From Mycolicibacterium cosmeticum (lineage in GTDB: Bacteria > Actinomycetota > Actinomycetes > Mycobacteriales > Mycobacteriaceae), in the NCBI GenBank assembly GCA_016197365.1, contig JACPVS010000013.1:1-64000 (forward strand): a stretch of DNA of 64,000 nucleotides, given 5' to 3'. Both the position numbers and the translations under genes were made by a program. This document shows, piece after piece, positions 53,139 to 61,906 of the stretch. The notes beneath the pieces are model-generated. The model was given only the letters and a program-made list of their open reading frames with translations, did not search any database and was not told the DNA's origin. Every line of letters begins with the position of its first letter. Position 1 is the stretch's first letter.

Positions 53139-54015
53139 GCAGACCCTGCTCGGTGAGACGGAGTGGGCCGAGCGCGAACTCAGGCACACCGACCGGGTAG
53201 GTCGGCTGCTCGCCGCACACCGCACCCGGGCACAGGCCGGCCAGAGCCACCCGGTATGGGATTTCCTGTTCTCCTACTACAGCTTCCGCCCGCGCCAGTT
53301 GGCCCAATGGCATCCGGGTTTCGGGACGGCGCTCGCCGGGCCGGGCGCCGAGAAATTCCTGACGCGTACCGGGTACCGGCGCTGCGGGTCGGCGGTCGGG
53401 TTGAGCGGGGAGTTCCTGGCTGCGCGGTTACCCACCGTCACCTTCGTCATCGACCTGCTGACCGCTACGGCGGACCGTCCGGCCCGGCTGAACTGCTTCG
53501 GCATGCATGAGTGGGCGATGGTGTACCGCTCCCCCGCGGTGCGGCACGACGGTGTTCCGCTGCGGCTCGGTCCCGCGGGGACGGACACCGTGCTGGAGTC
53601 GATGCCGTTGCGCTGCAGCCATTTCGATGCTTACCGCTTCTTCACCGACGACGCCGTCGACCGCAACGCCGAGCCGCTGAGCCGCACCGGCCAGGTCGCA
53701 CATGAGCAGCCGGGCTGCGTGCACGCCAACATGGACCTCTACAAGTGGTGTTACAAGCTCGGCCCGCTGGTGCCCTCGGAACTGCTGACGGACTGCTTCG
53801 AGTTGGCGTCGGCGGCCCGACTACTGGACATGCAGGCCAGCCCGTATGACCTGCTCGAGTACGGGATCGAGCCCATCACCATCGAAACTGCCTCCGGCAG
53901 AACCGAATACGTCCGCCGCCAGCATGAGGTCGCCACCACCGCGGCCAGTCTGCGCACGGCGTTGCGCGACCACTGCGCGCACATGGTGGCCGAGGCGCAG
54001 TTGGTGTCCCGGTGA
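53131..54015 (+). CDS. Conserved hypothetical protein (possible DNA-glycosylase label not verified)
   Basis: A 294-residue soluble protein. Conserved-looking features are DFLFSYYSFRPRQLAQWHPGF (WHPG, about 45-65), GMHEWAMVY, RCSHFDAYRFF and VHANMDLYKWCYKLGPL, with clustered His/Asp/Trp residues that suggest an enzyme active site. I cannot place it in a family from the sequence. Mycobacterial homologues are sometimes labelled 3-methyladenine DNA glycosylase, but no HhH or AAG motif is visible. GTG 53131 overlaps the upstream gene's end and its stop overlaps the next start, so this is one operon from 50726 to 55202. Confidence 0.7.
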   Translation: MSEQTLLGETEWAERELRHTDRVGRLLAAHRTRAQAGQSHPVWDFLFSYYSFRPRQLAQWHPGFGTALAGPGAEKFLTRTGYRRCGSAVGLSGEFLAARLPTVTFVIDLLTATADRPARLNCFGMHEWAMVYRSPAVRHDGVPLRLGPAGTDTVLESMPLRCSHFDAYRFFTDDAVDRNAEPLSRTGQVAHEQPGCVHANMDLYKWCYKLGPLVPSELLTDCFELASAARLLDMQASPYDLLEYGIEPITIETASGRTEYVRRQHEVATTAASLRTALRDHCAHMVAEAQLVSR

Positions 54016-55202
54016 GACGCACCCTCGCGGTGTTGTCGGCGGCGGTGGCGGTGGCGGGATTACTCGGGGGCTGTGGCAGCAGCAAGCCGGTCGCCAAGCC
54101 GACCCCGACGTTCGGCCCGGTTCTGCCGGGCGATTTCGGCGGCAGCGGCCCCGGCACGTTGATATCGGCCAACTCGCTACCCAATCTCGACCCCGGGTTG
54201 CGTAAGGCAACCTCGGAAGCCGCCCGCATCGTCTACACGTCGACGTCGGGGATCAGCGACACGGAGACGAAGGTGTCGGGCGCGGTCCTGGTGCCCATCG
54301 GCGCCGCGCCACCCGGAGGCTGGCCCGTGATCGCGGTGGGCCACCCCAACACCGGGAGCGAAATCGACTGCGCGCCTTCGTGGTCTCCCACACTGGGCGG
54401 GCTGACACCCGCAGTCGAGACTTTCGTGAGCGCCGGATATGTCGTTGTGGCCCCCGACTATCAGGGACTGGGGGTCGACGACGACGATCCGCATCCGTTC
54501 CTGGATTCCGCGACGGCGGCCTACAACATCATGGACGCCGTGCGGGCCACCGCGAAGCTGGTGCCGAACACCTCCGTCCGATGGGCCGGATACGGGTCCG
54601 GGCAGGGCGGCCAGGCGGTCTGGGCCGCCGACGAACTGGCGGGTGACTACGGTCTCGGCGGCCAACTGGTCGGTGTGGTCGCCGCCGAGCCGACGGCCGC
54701 GCTGGACGGTCTGGCCGATGATGCGGCCGCGGGCAACCTGACCAAAGACCAAATGCTGCTGCTCCATCAATACCTCTCCGCACTGGCCAATCAGTACAGC
54801 GAGTTCAAGATCGACGACTACCGGCACGGCGTCCTCAAGAGCAACTGGGATGCCCTGAGTGGATGCGTCGGCAGCCCGTCACCCAAACGGGCCACGGTCA
54901 CCAGCCAGATGACACCCGACGATCTCCGACCGGCCACCCCCGCCGCCACGGACGCGTTGCGTGGTTACCTGCAGAAGACCTCGTTGCCGCAGGGCCCGAC
55001 GACGGCCCCGATGTTGCTGACCCCCGCCGGGCCGGACGGCGTGATTCCCAAGGCCTGGACCGATCGCGCGGTGGCTCAGGCGTGCGCCATGGGCGATGTC
55101 GTGACGTTCGGCACAACCGCCGAGACGGACCCGGCGAACGCCCTGGCATGGATCAGCGACCGCTTCAATTCAGTTGCCCCCCAAAATGATTGCCTACAGT
55201 AG
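54012..55202 (+). CDS. Secretory lipase-family lipoprotein
   Basis: A 396-residue alpha/beta-hydrolase. The N-terminus RRTLAVLSAAVAVAGLLGGC ends in a lipobox (LLGGC, Cys about 21), so it is a lipoprotein at the outer face of the membrane. The nucleophile elbow is GYGSGQGG (about 195-202). A DYQGLGVDDD segment and late PDGVIPK region are typical of secretory lipase (LIP) family proteins. It should cleave lipid or ester substrates in the envelope. The GTG start overlaps the previous stop by 4 bases. Confidence 0.87.
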   Translation: MRRTLAVLSAAVAVAGLLGGCGSSKPVAKPTPTFGPVLPGDFGGSGPGTLISANSLPNLDPGLRKATSEAARIVYTSTSGISDTETKVSGAVLVPIGAAPPGGWPVIAVGHPNTGSEIDCAPSWSPTLGGLTPAVETFVSAGYVVVAPDYQGLGVDDDDPHPFLDSATAAYNIMDAVRATAKLVPNTSVRWAGYGSGQGGQAVWAADELAGDYGLGGQLVGVVAAEPTAALDGLADDAAAGNLTKDQMLLLHQYLSALANQYSEFKIDDYRHGVLKSNWDALSGCVGSPSPKRATVTSQMTPDDLRPATPAATDALRGYLQKTSLPQGPTTAPMLLTPAGPDGVIPKAWTDRAVAQACAMGDVVTFGTTAETDPANALAWISDRFNSVAPQNDCLQ

Positions 55203-55274
55203 GGTTCGGCCGACCGGTCGCGTGCGGTCTTCGCGTCGGGGTGCCGCGGAGTTGGGCACGCTATCTTGGGCCAG

Positions 55275-56639
55275 GTGACGGATGTGTCCCTGACGCACGG
55301 TTGGCTGCCGGTGCTGATCCAGGTGGTCGCGGCGGCGGTCGTCGTGGTCGTCGTATGGCGAACGCCGAGCAAACACTGGCCGCGCTGGATACTGCTCGGC
55401 ATCGCCGCAGGCGGGATCTTGGCCGCGGCGGCGTTCTGGTTCGTCTCCTCTCAGGCACTCGCCGACGGGCCGGTGGTCCCTCTGCCGTGGGTGTGGATCG
55501 CCGCCCTCGGCCTGGTGGCGGTGCTCACCATCACCAACTGGTCCAGCACCGGTTGGGTGCGCCGCGGCGTCACGCTGGCGGCCATCCCGCTGTGTGCGCT
55601 GTGTCTGGCGGTCACGGTCAACGCCTGGACCGGGTACCTGCCGACGGTCGGGTCCGTGGCGGACCGGGTGCGCGGCGCTCACATGCCCAACGAGGTCGAC
55701 CAGGCGACGTTGCAGGACATGTTGCGCCACGGGGACAGGCCGTCGCACGGAATGGTGGTCTCGGTGAAGGTTCCCGAGGATGTCTCCGGCTTCCGGCACC
55801 GCGACGAATTGGTCTACCTACCGCCGGCCTGGTTCACCAGCAGCCCTCCCCCCGCCCTGCCGGCGATCGTGATGGCCGGCGGCGAGTTCGGTACCCCGCG
55901 CGACTGGCCGGTCAGCGGCGACGCCAGAAGCACCGCCGACGCGTTTGCCGCCGCGCACGGTGGCAACGCACCGATTCTCGTGTTCGCGGACACCAGCGGT
56001 GAGTTCGTCAACGACACCGAATGCGTCAACGGGCCGCGCGGCAAGGCAGCCGACCACCTGACCAAGGCTCTCGTGCCCTACGTGATCTCCCATTTCGGCG
56101 CCAGCAAAGAGGCCGCCCACTGGGGTTTCGCCGGCTGGTCCGCGGGGGGCACCTGCGCGCTGACCACCACGTTGATGCACCCGGAATTGTTCAGCACGTT
56201 TCTCGACATCGACGGACAGATCGGCCCCAACGCCGGTTCCAAGAACCAGACGGTGGCCCGCCTGTTCGGCAACGACGCGACGGCGTATCAGGCGTTCGAT
56301 CCCCAAACCGTGATGGCCCGGCACGGGCCTTACAACAGCGTTGCGGCCTGGTTCTCGGTGCCCGGATCGGGTAGCCCGACGTATCGCCCGGCGGCGGTGA
56401 CGGACACCCCGGTGCCACCGGTGGAGCCGGACTCGCTGGACAACGAGCGTGACGAGGCGGCGCAGCACCTGTGCTCGATGGCGGCCGGCTACGGCATCGA
56501 ATGCGCCGTGGTGCCATCGGGCGGCGACCACAGCTTCACCACCGCGGCCCGGGTATTCGCCGATGCGCTGCCCTGGCTGGCCGGGCGACTCGGCACCCCC
56601 GGAGCTCCTGCGGTCGCGTTGCCCGGCGCGCCACAATGA
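55275..56639 (+). CDS. Membrane-anchored esterase (alpha/beta hydrolase, antigen 85-like fold)
   Basis: About 454 residues. Four N-terminal hydrophobic segments (about 10-125) are followed by an extracytoplasmic alpha/beta-hydrolase domain. The nucleophile elbow is GFAGWSAGGTCALT, and the catalytic His is in SGGDHSFTTAAR. The layout resembles mycobacterial/corynebacterial membrane-tethered esterases that lie near mycolyltransferases in fold. The envelope lipid substrate is unknown. GTG 55275 is preferred over TTG 55266. Upstream it is 72 bases from the secretory lipase gene. Confidence 0.82.
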   Translation: MTDVSLTHGWLPVLIQVVAAAVVVVVVWRTPSKHWPRWILLGIAAGGILAAAAFWFVSSQALADGPVVPLPWVWIAALGLVAVLTITNWSSTGWVRRGVTLAAIPLCALCLAVTVNAWTGYLPTVGSVADRVRGAHMPNEVDQATLQDMLRHGDRPSHGMVVSVKVPEDVSGFRHRDELVYLPPAWFTSSPPPALPAIVMAGGEFGTPRDWPVSGDARSTADAFAAAHGGNAPILVFADTSGEFVNDTECVNGPRGKAADHLTKALVPYVISHFGASKEAAHWGFAGWSAGGTCALTTTLMHPELFSTFLDIDGQIGPNAGSKNQTVARLFGNDATAYQAFDPQTVMARHGPYNSVAAWFSVPGSGSPTYRPAAVTDTPVPPVEPDSLDNERDEAAQHLCSMAAGYGIECAVVPSGGDHSFTTAARVFADALPWLAGRLGTPGAPAVALPGAPQ

Positions 56640-56732
56640 CGACACCGATGTGACGGGCTTCTCAACGCAGGTCCTGCCTCTTTGGGAGCGGTTACTCACG
56701 GGTAAACTTGATCGACGTTTAAGGGAGGAACC

Positions 56733-58931
56733 ATGACCGAGCGCGTGACCGTCGGGAATCTTCGGGTTGCCAAGGTGCTGCACGATTTCATCACCAACGA
56801 GGCGCTGCCCGGCACCGGTGTAGACGCCGACAGCTTCTGGGCGGGCGTCGACAAGGTCATCACCGACCTGGCCCCGAAGAATCAGGATCTGCTGGCCCAC
56901 CGCGACGACCTGCAGGCGCAGATCGACAAGTGGCACCGCGCCCGCGTCATCGGCGAATTCGACGCCGCCGGCTATAAGACGTTCCTCACCGAAATCGGTT
57001 ACCTGCAGCCCGAACCCGCGGACTTCACCATCACCACCGCCGGCGTCGACGCAGAGATCACCAGCACGGCGGGCCCGCAGCTGGTGGTGCCCATCCTCAA
57101 CGCCCGGTTCGCGCTGAACGCCGCGAACGCCCGCTGGGGCTCGCTGTACGACGCGCTGTACGGCACCGACGTCATCAGTGAGGACGACGGCGCCGAGAAG
57201 GGCACCGGATACAACCGGGTTCGTGGCGACAAGGTCATCGCCTACGCCCGCGACTTCCTCGATCAGGCGGCCCCGCTGGCGGCCGGATCGTGGGCCGAGA
57301 TCACCGGCCTGAAAATCGACGACGAGCACCAGCTGGTCGCCGAGCTCGGCGACGGTAACTCCGCCGGGCTGGCGAACGTCGATCAGTTCGTCGGCTACAC
57401 CGGTGAACTGGGCACCCCGTCCTGGTCGGTGCTGCTGGTCAACCACGGCCTGCACATCGAGATCCTGGTGGACCCCGAATCCCCCGTCGGTTCCACCGAC
57501 AAGGCGGGCATCAAGGATGTGGTGCTGGAGTCGGCGATCACCACGATCATGGACTTCGAGGACTCGGTGGCCGCCGTCGACGCCGAGGACAAGGTGCTCG
57601 GGTACCGCAACTGGCTGGGCCTCAACCGCGGCGATCTCTCCGAAGAGGTCAGCAAGGGCGGCAAGTCCTTCACCCGCGTGCTCAACCCCGACCGGGTGTT
57701 CACCACCCCGGACGGTTCCGGCGAGCTGACCCTGCCCGGCCGCAGCCTGCTGTTCGTGCGCAACGTCGGACACCTGATGACCAACGACGCCATCGTCGAT
57801 GCGGATGGGAACGAGATCCCCGAGGGCATCCAGGACGCGCTGTTCACCGGGTTGATCGCCACCCACGGACTCAAGGCCAATGACGACAACGGCCCGTACG
57901 AGAACAGCCGCACCGGCTCGGTCTACATCGTGAAGCCCAAGATGCACGGCCCCGAAGAGGTCGCGTTCACCTGCGAGCTGTTCAGCCGCGTCGAGGATGT
58001 GCTGGGTCTGCCGCAGGCCACCCTCAAGGTCGGCATCATGGACGAGGAACGGCGCACCACGCTGAACCTCAAGGCGTGCATCCAGGCCGCCGCCAACCGG
58101 GTGGTGTTCATCAACACCGGCTTCCTGGACCGCACCGGCGACGAGATCCACACCTCGATGGAAGCCGGCCCGATGATCCGCAAGGGCGCCATGAAGGCGC
58201 AGCCGTGGATCAAGGCCTACGAGGACGCCAACGTCGACGCCGGCCTGGCCACCGGCCTGTCCGGGCGGGCGCAGATCGGCAAGGGCATGTGGGCGATGAC
58301 CGACCTGATGGCCGACATGGTCGAGCAGAAGATCGGCCAGCCCAAGGCCGGTGCCACCACCGCGTGGGTGCCCTCGCCGACGGCGGCGACGCTGCACGCC
58401 ATGCACTACCACCAGGTCGATGTGTACGCGGTGCAGGCCGAACTGCAGGGTAAGACCCGCGCCACGATCGACGAGTTGCTGACGATTCCGCTCTCGGGTG
58501 AGCTGGCCTGGGCACCGGAGGAGATCCGCGAGGAGGTGGACAACAACTGCCAGTCCATCCTCGGCTACGTCGTCCGCTGGGTCGATGCCGGTGTCGGCTG
58601 CTCCAAGGTGCCCGACATCCACGACGTCGCCCTGATGGAGGATCGCGCGACGCTGCGCATCTCCAGCCAGCTGTTGGCCAACTGGTTGCGCCACGGCGTG
58701 ATCACCGAAGAGGACGTGAAGGCCAGCCTGCGCCGGATGGCGGCCATAGTCGACGAGCAGAACGCCGGCGACGCCGACTACCTGCCGATGGCCCCGGACC
58801 CGGATGCGAGTATTGCCTTCCAGGCCGCGCAGGAGCTGGTGCTGTCCGGTGCTCAACAGCCCAACGGCTACACCGAACCGATCCTGCACCGGCGCCGCCG
58901 GGAGTTCAAAGCCCGCGCTGCCACATCGTGA
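56733..58931 (+). CDS. glcB: Malate synthase G
   Basis: A 732-residue enzyme (M. tuberculosis glcB 741). The Mg-binding and catalytic segment [15 protein letters not shown] and the later Cys/Asp region [20 protein letters not shown] match the family. A Rossmann-type fold with an extended insertion is typical of isoform G. It condenses glyoxylate with acetyl-CoA to malate in the glyoxylate shunt, for growth on fatty acids or cholesterol. The ATG at 56733 has GGGAGGA upstream. The 92-base gap upstream should carry its own promoter. Confidence 0.98.
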   Translation: MTERVTVGNLRVAKVLHDFITNEALPGTGVDADSFWAGVDKVITDLAPKNQDLLAHRDDLQAQIDKWHRARVIGEFDAAGYKTFLTEIGYLQPEPADFTITTAGVDAEITSTAGPQLVVPILNARFALNAANARWGSLYDALYGTDVISEDDGAEKGTGYNRVRGDKVIAYARDFLDQAAPLAAGSWAEITGLKIDDEHQLVAELGDGNSAGLANVDQFVGYTGELGTPSWSVLLVNHGLHIEILVDPESPVGSTDKAGIKDVVLESAITTIMDFEDSVAAVDAEDKVLGYRNWLGLNRGDLSEEVSKGGKSFTRVLNPDRVFTTPDGSGELTLPGRSLLFVRNVGHLMTNDAIVDADGNEIPEGIQDALFTGLIATHGLKANDDNGPYENSRTGSVYIVKPKMHGPEEVAFTCELFSRVEDVLGLPQATLKVGIMDEERRTTLNLKACIQAAANRVVFINTGFLDRTGDEIHTSMEAGPMIRKGAMKAQPWIKAYEDANVDAGLATGLSGRAQIGKGMWAMTDLMADMVEQKIGQPKAGATTAWVPSPTAATLHAMHYHQVDVYAVQAELQGKTRATIDELLTIPLSGELAWAPEEIREEVDNNCQSILGYVVRWVDAGVGCSKVPDIHDVALMEDRATLRISSQLLANWLRHGVITEEDVKASLRRMAAIVDEQNAGDADYLPMAPDPDASIAFQAAQELVLSGAQQPNGYTEPILHRRRREFKARAATS

Positions 58932-58993
58932 CTCGGTAGCGGCCTGGGCCGGATCGCCGGCAGACCATTCGACGACGAGTACAAAGGTGAGGA

Positions 58994-60958
58994 ATGGGCA
59001 GGCACAGCATTCCCGGACCGGACGATTCCGCCGACGACCACCAGGATCCCGGACGGCCGGGCCCCGAACCCGATGAGCCGATCGGTTTCGGCTACGGGAC
59101 GGAGCCCGACGAACCGGGCGACGACGGCTTCTTCGCGGACAACGGTGACGGTTTCGCAGCCGACGAACCGCCCACCCGCGCCCTGACGACAACGGGATCC
59201 CAGCGCACCTGGGATTCCGGCGAGTGGACCGGAAGCCACCGCGCGATCACGCCCGGCCGGCGCAAGGTCAGTCCGGCGGTGATCGCCGCGCTGGTCGCCG
59301 TCGTGGTGATCGTCGGCGCCTTCATCCTGTGGCGCTTCTTCGGCGATGCCCTGTCCAGCCGCAGCCAGCAGGCCGCGGCACGGTGTGTGGAAGGCGAGGT
59401 CACCGTCGCGGTGCTGGCCGACCCCACCATCGCCGACCAGGTGCGCACCCTGGCCGACACGTACAGCAAGTCCGCCGCGCCGGTGGGCGACAAATGCGTC
59501 AAAGTCGCGGTGCAGCCCGCGAATCCCGACGATGTCATCAACGGTTTCGTCGGCCAGTGGCCGGGCGACCTCGGTGAGCGGCCGGCACTGTGGATCCCGG
59601 CCAGTTCGGTGTCGGAGTCCCGGCTGGAGAGCGCGGCCGGGGCCAAGACGGTGAGCAACAGTCGCCCCCTGGTCACTTCCCCCGTGCTGCTGGCGATGCG
59701 CCCCGAACTCAAAGCGGCCATGGCCCAGCAGAACTGGTCCACCCTGTCGGCGCTGCAGAACAATCCGTCCGGTTTGGACGACCTGAACCTGCGCGGCTGG
59801 GGGGCACTGAAGTTGGCGCTGCCACTGACGGGTAACGGGGATGCGACCTATCTGGCCGCCGAGGCGGTGGCCGCCGCCTCAGCGCCGCAGGGTGCGCCCG
59901 CGACGGCCGGCGTGAATGCGGTGCAGACGCTGCTGTCGGGTCAGCCCAAGCTCGCCAACACCGACGCCGTCACCGCGCTGGACGCGCTCGTCAACGCGCC
60001 CGACCCGGCCGCCGCGCCCGTGCACGCCGTCGTCACCACCGAGCAGCAGTTGTTCGCCCGTGGCGCCGACCTGCCCGACGCCGCGCAGAAGCTCGGCTCG
60101 TGGACGCCACCGGGACCCGCGGCCATCGCCGACTACCCGGCGGTGTTGCTGGGCGGTGACTGGCTGTCCCAGGAACAGATCGGTGCGGCCAGCGAATTCG
60201 ATCGTTTCATGCGTAAGCCGGACCAACTGGCCCAGTTCGCCAAGGCCGGTTTCCGCGCCGAGGGTCAACCGGCCCCGCAGAGCCCCGTGACGGACTTCGC
60301 GCCGGTGGGCCAGCCGCTGTCGGTGGGTGACAGCGAGACCAGGGCGACGATGGCGGCCGGTCTCAGCGCACCCGCCGAGGGCCAGACCGTGACGGTCATG
60401 CTCGACCAGTCGATGAACACCGACGAGGGCGGCAAGAGCCGGTTGGCCAACGTGGCCACCACTTTGGGTGCACGACTGCAGGCGTTGCCTGCCAATTCGG
60501 CCGTCGGCCTCTGGACATTCGACGGGGTGTCGGGCCGATCCGAGGTCAGCACCGGTCCGGTCGGTGACCAGGTCGGCGGTCAGCCGCGTTCCGCGGTGCT
60601 CAAGTCGAGCCTGGACGAGCAGTCGGCGTCCGGCGGTGGCGCGGTGTCCTTCACCACGCTGCGGCTGGTCTACGGCGACGCGGTGGCCGCTTTCCGTGAG
60701 GGACAGCCTAATTCGGTCCTGGTGATCACCGCGGGTCCGCACACCGACCAGAGTCTGGACGGAACCGGGCTGGTCGACTTCATCAAGGGCGCGGCCAACC
60801 CGGCGCGGCCGGTCGCGGTGAACGTCATCAACTTCGGCAACGACCCGGACCGCGCCACCTGGGAGGCGGTTGCCCAGGCCAGCGGCGGCCAGTACCAGAA
60901 CGTGCCGAGTTCGGCCGGGCCGGAGCTGGCGGCGGCACTGGCATCGATGGTGGGTTGA
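58994..60958 (+). CDS. VWA-domain membrane protein (Rv1836c-like)
   Basis: A 654-residue protein. The first 90 residues are acidic, Pro/Asp-rich and probably disordered in the cytosol. A single membrane helix (about 94-114) follows. The extracytoplasmic part has a substrate-binding-protein-like region (about 130-430) and a C-terminal von Willebrand A domain (about 460-654). The MIDAS-like site reads VMLDQSMNTDE, i.e. DxSxN in place of DxSxS, so metal binding may be weak. The gene follows glcB as in M. tuberculosis. A role in envelope or solute binding is inferred from the domains. Confidence 0.88.
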   Translation: MGRHSIPGPDDSADDHQDPGRPGPEPDEPIGFGYGTEPDEPGDDGFFADNGDGFAADEPPTRALTTTGSQRTWDSGEWTGSHRAITPGRRKVSPAVIAALVAVVVIVGAFILWRFFGDALSSRSQQAAARCVEGEVTVAVLADPTIADQVRTLADTYSKSAAPVGDKCVKVAVQPANPDDVINGFVGQWPGDLGERPALWIPASSVSESRLESAAGAKTVSNSRPLVTSPVLLAMRPELKAAMAQQNWSTLSALQNNPSGLDDLNLRGWGALKLALPLTGNGDATYLAAEAVAAASAPQGAPATAGVNAVQTLLSGQPKLANTDAVTALDALVNAPDPAAAPVHAVVTTEQQLFARGADLPDAAQKLGSWTPPGPAAIADYPAVLLGGDWLSQEQIGAASEFDRFMRKPDQLAQFAKAGFRAEGQPAPQSPVTDFAPVGQPLSVGDSETRATMAAGLSAPAEGQTVTVMLDQSMNTDEGGKSRLANVATTLGARLQALPANSAVGLWTFDGVSGRSEVSTGPVGDQVGGQPRSAVLKSSLDEQSASGGGAVSFTTLRLVYGDAVAAFREGQPNSVLVITAGPHTDQSLDGTGLVDFIKGAANPARPVAVNVINFGNDPDRATWEAVAQASGGQYQNVPSSAGPELAAALASMVG

Positions 60959-60968
60959 CGGCGACCCG

Positions 60969-61823
60969 TCAGATCCGCTGCAGGGTGCACCGCACGCCGA
61001 AGTGATCCGACGGGAACACCCGCGGCAGCGCGCCCGAGATCGGTTCGCGCCCGAGTAACTCGATCGACTCCGGTTTCCAGTCGTCACCTTTGACCAGGAC
61101 CCGGTCGAACCGCACCTGCCGGTGCTTGTTCTTCATGTCGAAGCGCATGTGGTTGATGTCGGTGTCCTCGGTGTAGCCCGGCTCATCGGGGCGCAGCACC
61201 GGCCACGCGTCCTGGTAGTCGGGCACGATGATGCCGTCCTCGGCATCACGCATGTTGAAGTCGCCCATCATGATCACGTTGTCGGACTGGCACTCGGATT
61301 CGAAGATCTGCCCGAGTTGGCGCGCGCGGCACGCCGCGGACGCCTTCCCGCTCTCCAGGTGCACCGAGATCACCGACAGCCGGCGCCCGTTGAGGACGAG
61401 GTGCGCGGTGAGGTACCCGCGCGACAACTGGGTCGGCAGCCGGGTGTAGCTGACACGCTCCAGCGGCAGCCGCGACAGCAGCAGCATGCCGTAGTTGCCG
61501 CGACTTCCGCCCACCACCGCCGCACTGCGATAGCCGTCCCGGATCCAGGGCTGGGCAAGGAAGACGCTCGAACTCCGCTGGGTGACCTCCTGGAACGCCA
61601 CGATGTCCGGGGACTCCCTGGCCACCACGTCGGCGATCGCACGGTACCGGCGCTCGGCCTGCTTGGCGTCGAACCAGATGTTGTACGTCGCGACGGTCAA
61701 CCGGTCCACCACCGCCGCCGCGCCCCCGCCGCGATCCCTGAGCCAGCGCCTCTGCTTCGCGTCGAACCGCTGTACAGGCACCTTCGCCGGGCGGCGGAAA
61801 ATGTTGTCCCGCAGCCTGTCCAT
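60969..61823 (-). CDS. Endonuclease/exonuclease/phosphatase-family protein
   Basis: A 284-residue EEP-fold protein. Conserved residues are seen in VATYNIWFDAK (Asn), VAFQEVTQR (Glu), VISVHLESG (His), MGDFNMRD (Asp/Asn) and the closing FPSDHFGVRC (Asp-His), so it appears catalytically complete. Members cleave nucleic acids or phosphodiesters; the FNM segment and the absence of a signal peptide fit a cytosolic phosphodiesterase. The ATG at 61823 is chosen over a more distant in-frame start near 61940, whose extension is low-complexity. Convergent with the VWA gene. Confidence 0.85.
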   Translation of the reverse strand: MDRLRDNIFRRPAKVPVQRFDAKQRRWLRDRGGGAAAVVDRLTVATYNIWFDAKQAERRYRAIADVVARESPDIVAFQEVTQRSSSVFLAQPWIRDGYRSAAVVGGSRGNYGMLLLSRLPLERVSYTRLPTQLSRGYLTAHLVLNGRRLSVISVHLESGKASAACRARQLGQIFESECQSDNVIMMGDFNMRDAEDGIIVPDYQDAWPVLRPDEPGYTEDTDINHMRFDMKNKHRQVRFDRVLVKGDDWKPESIELLGREPISGALPRVFPSDHFGVRCTLQRI

Positions 61824-61906
61824 GTCGCCCAACCTACTCGCCCACACGTCGGCGACTTCGGCTCCCCTGCTGCCGGACACCTGGGCACCCCGACGTAAAG
61901 AGCTGA

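Noticed and set aside
55818..59192. 1124-codon open frame on the minus strand opposite the esterase and glcB
   Set aside because: It is antisense to genes with clear motifs. It has low-complexity, Arg/Gly/Val-rich composition and no domain pattern: a normal shadow of high-GC codon use.
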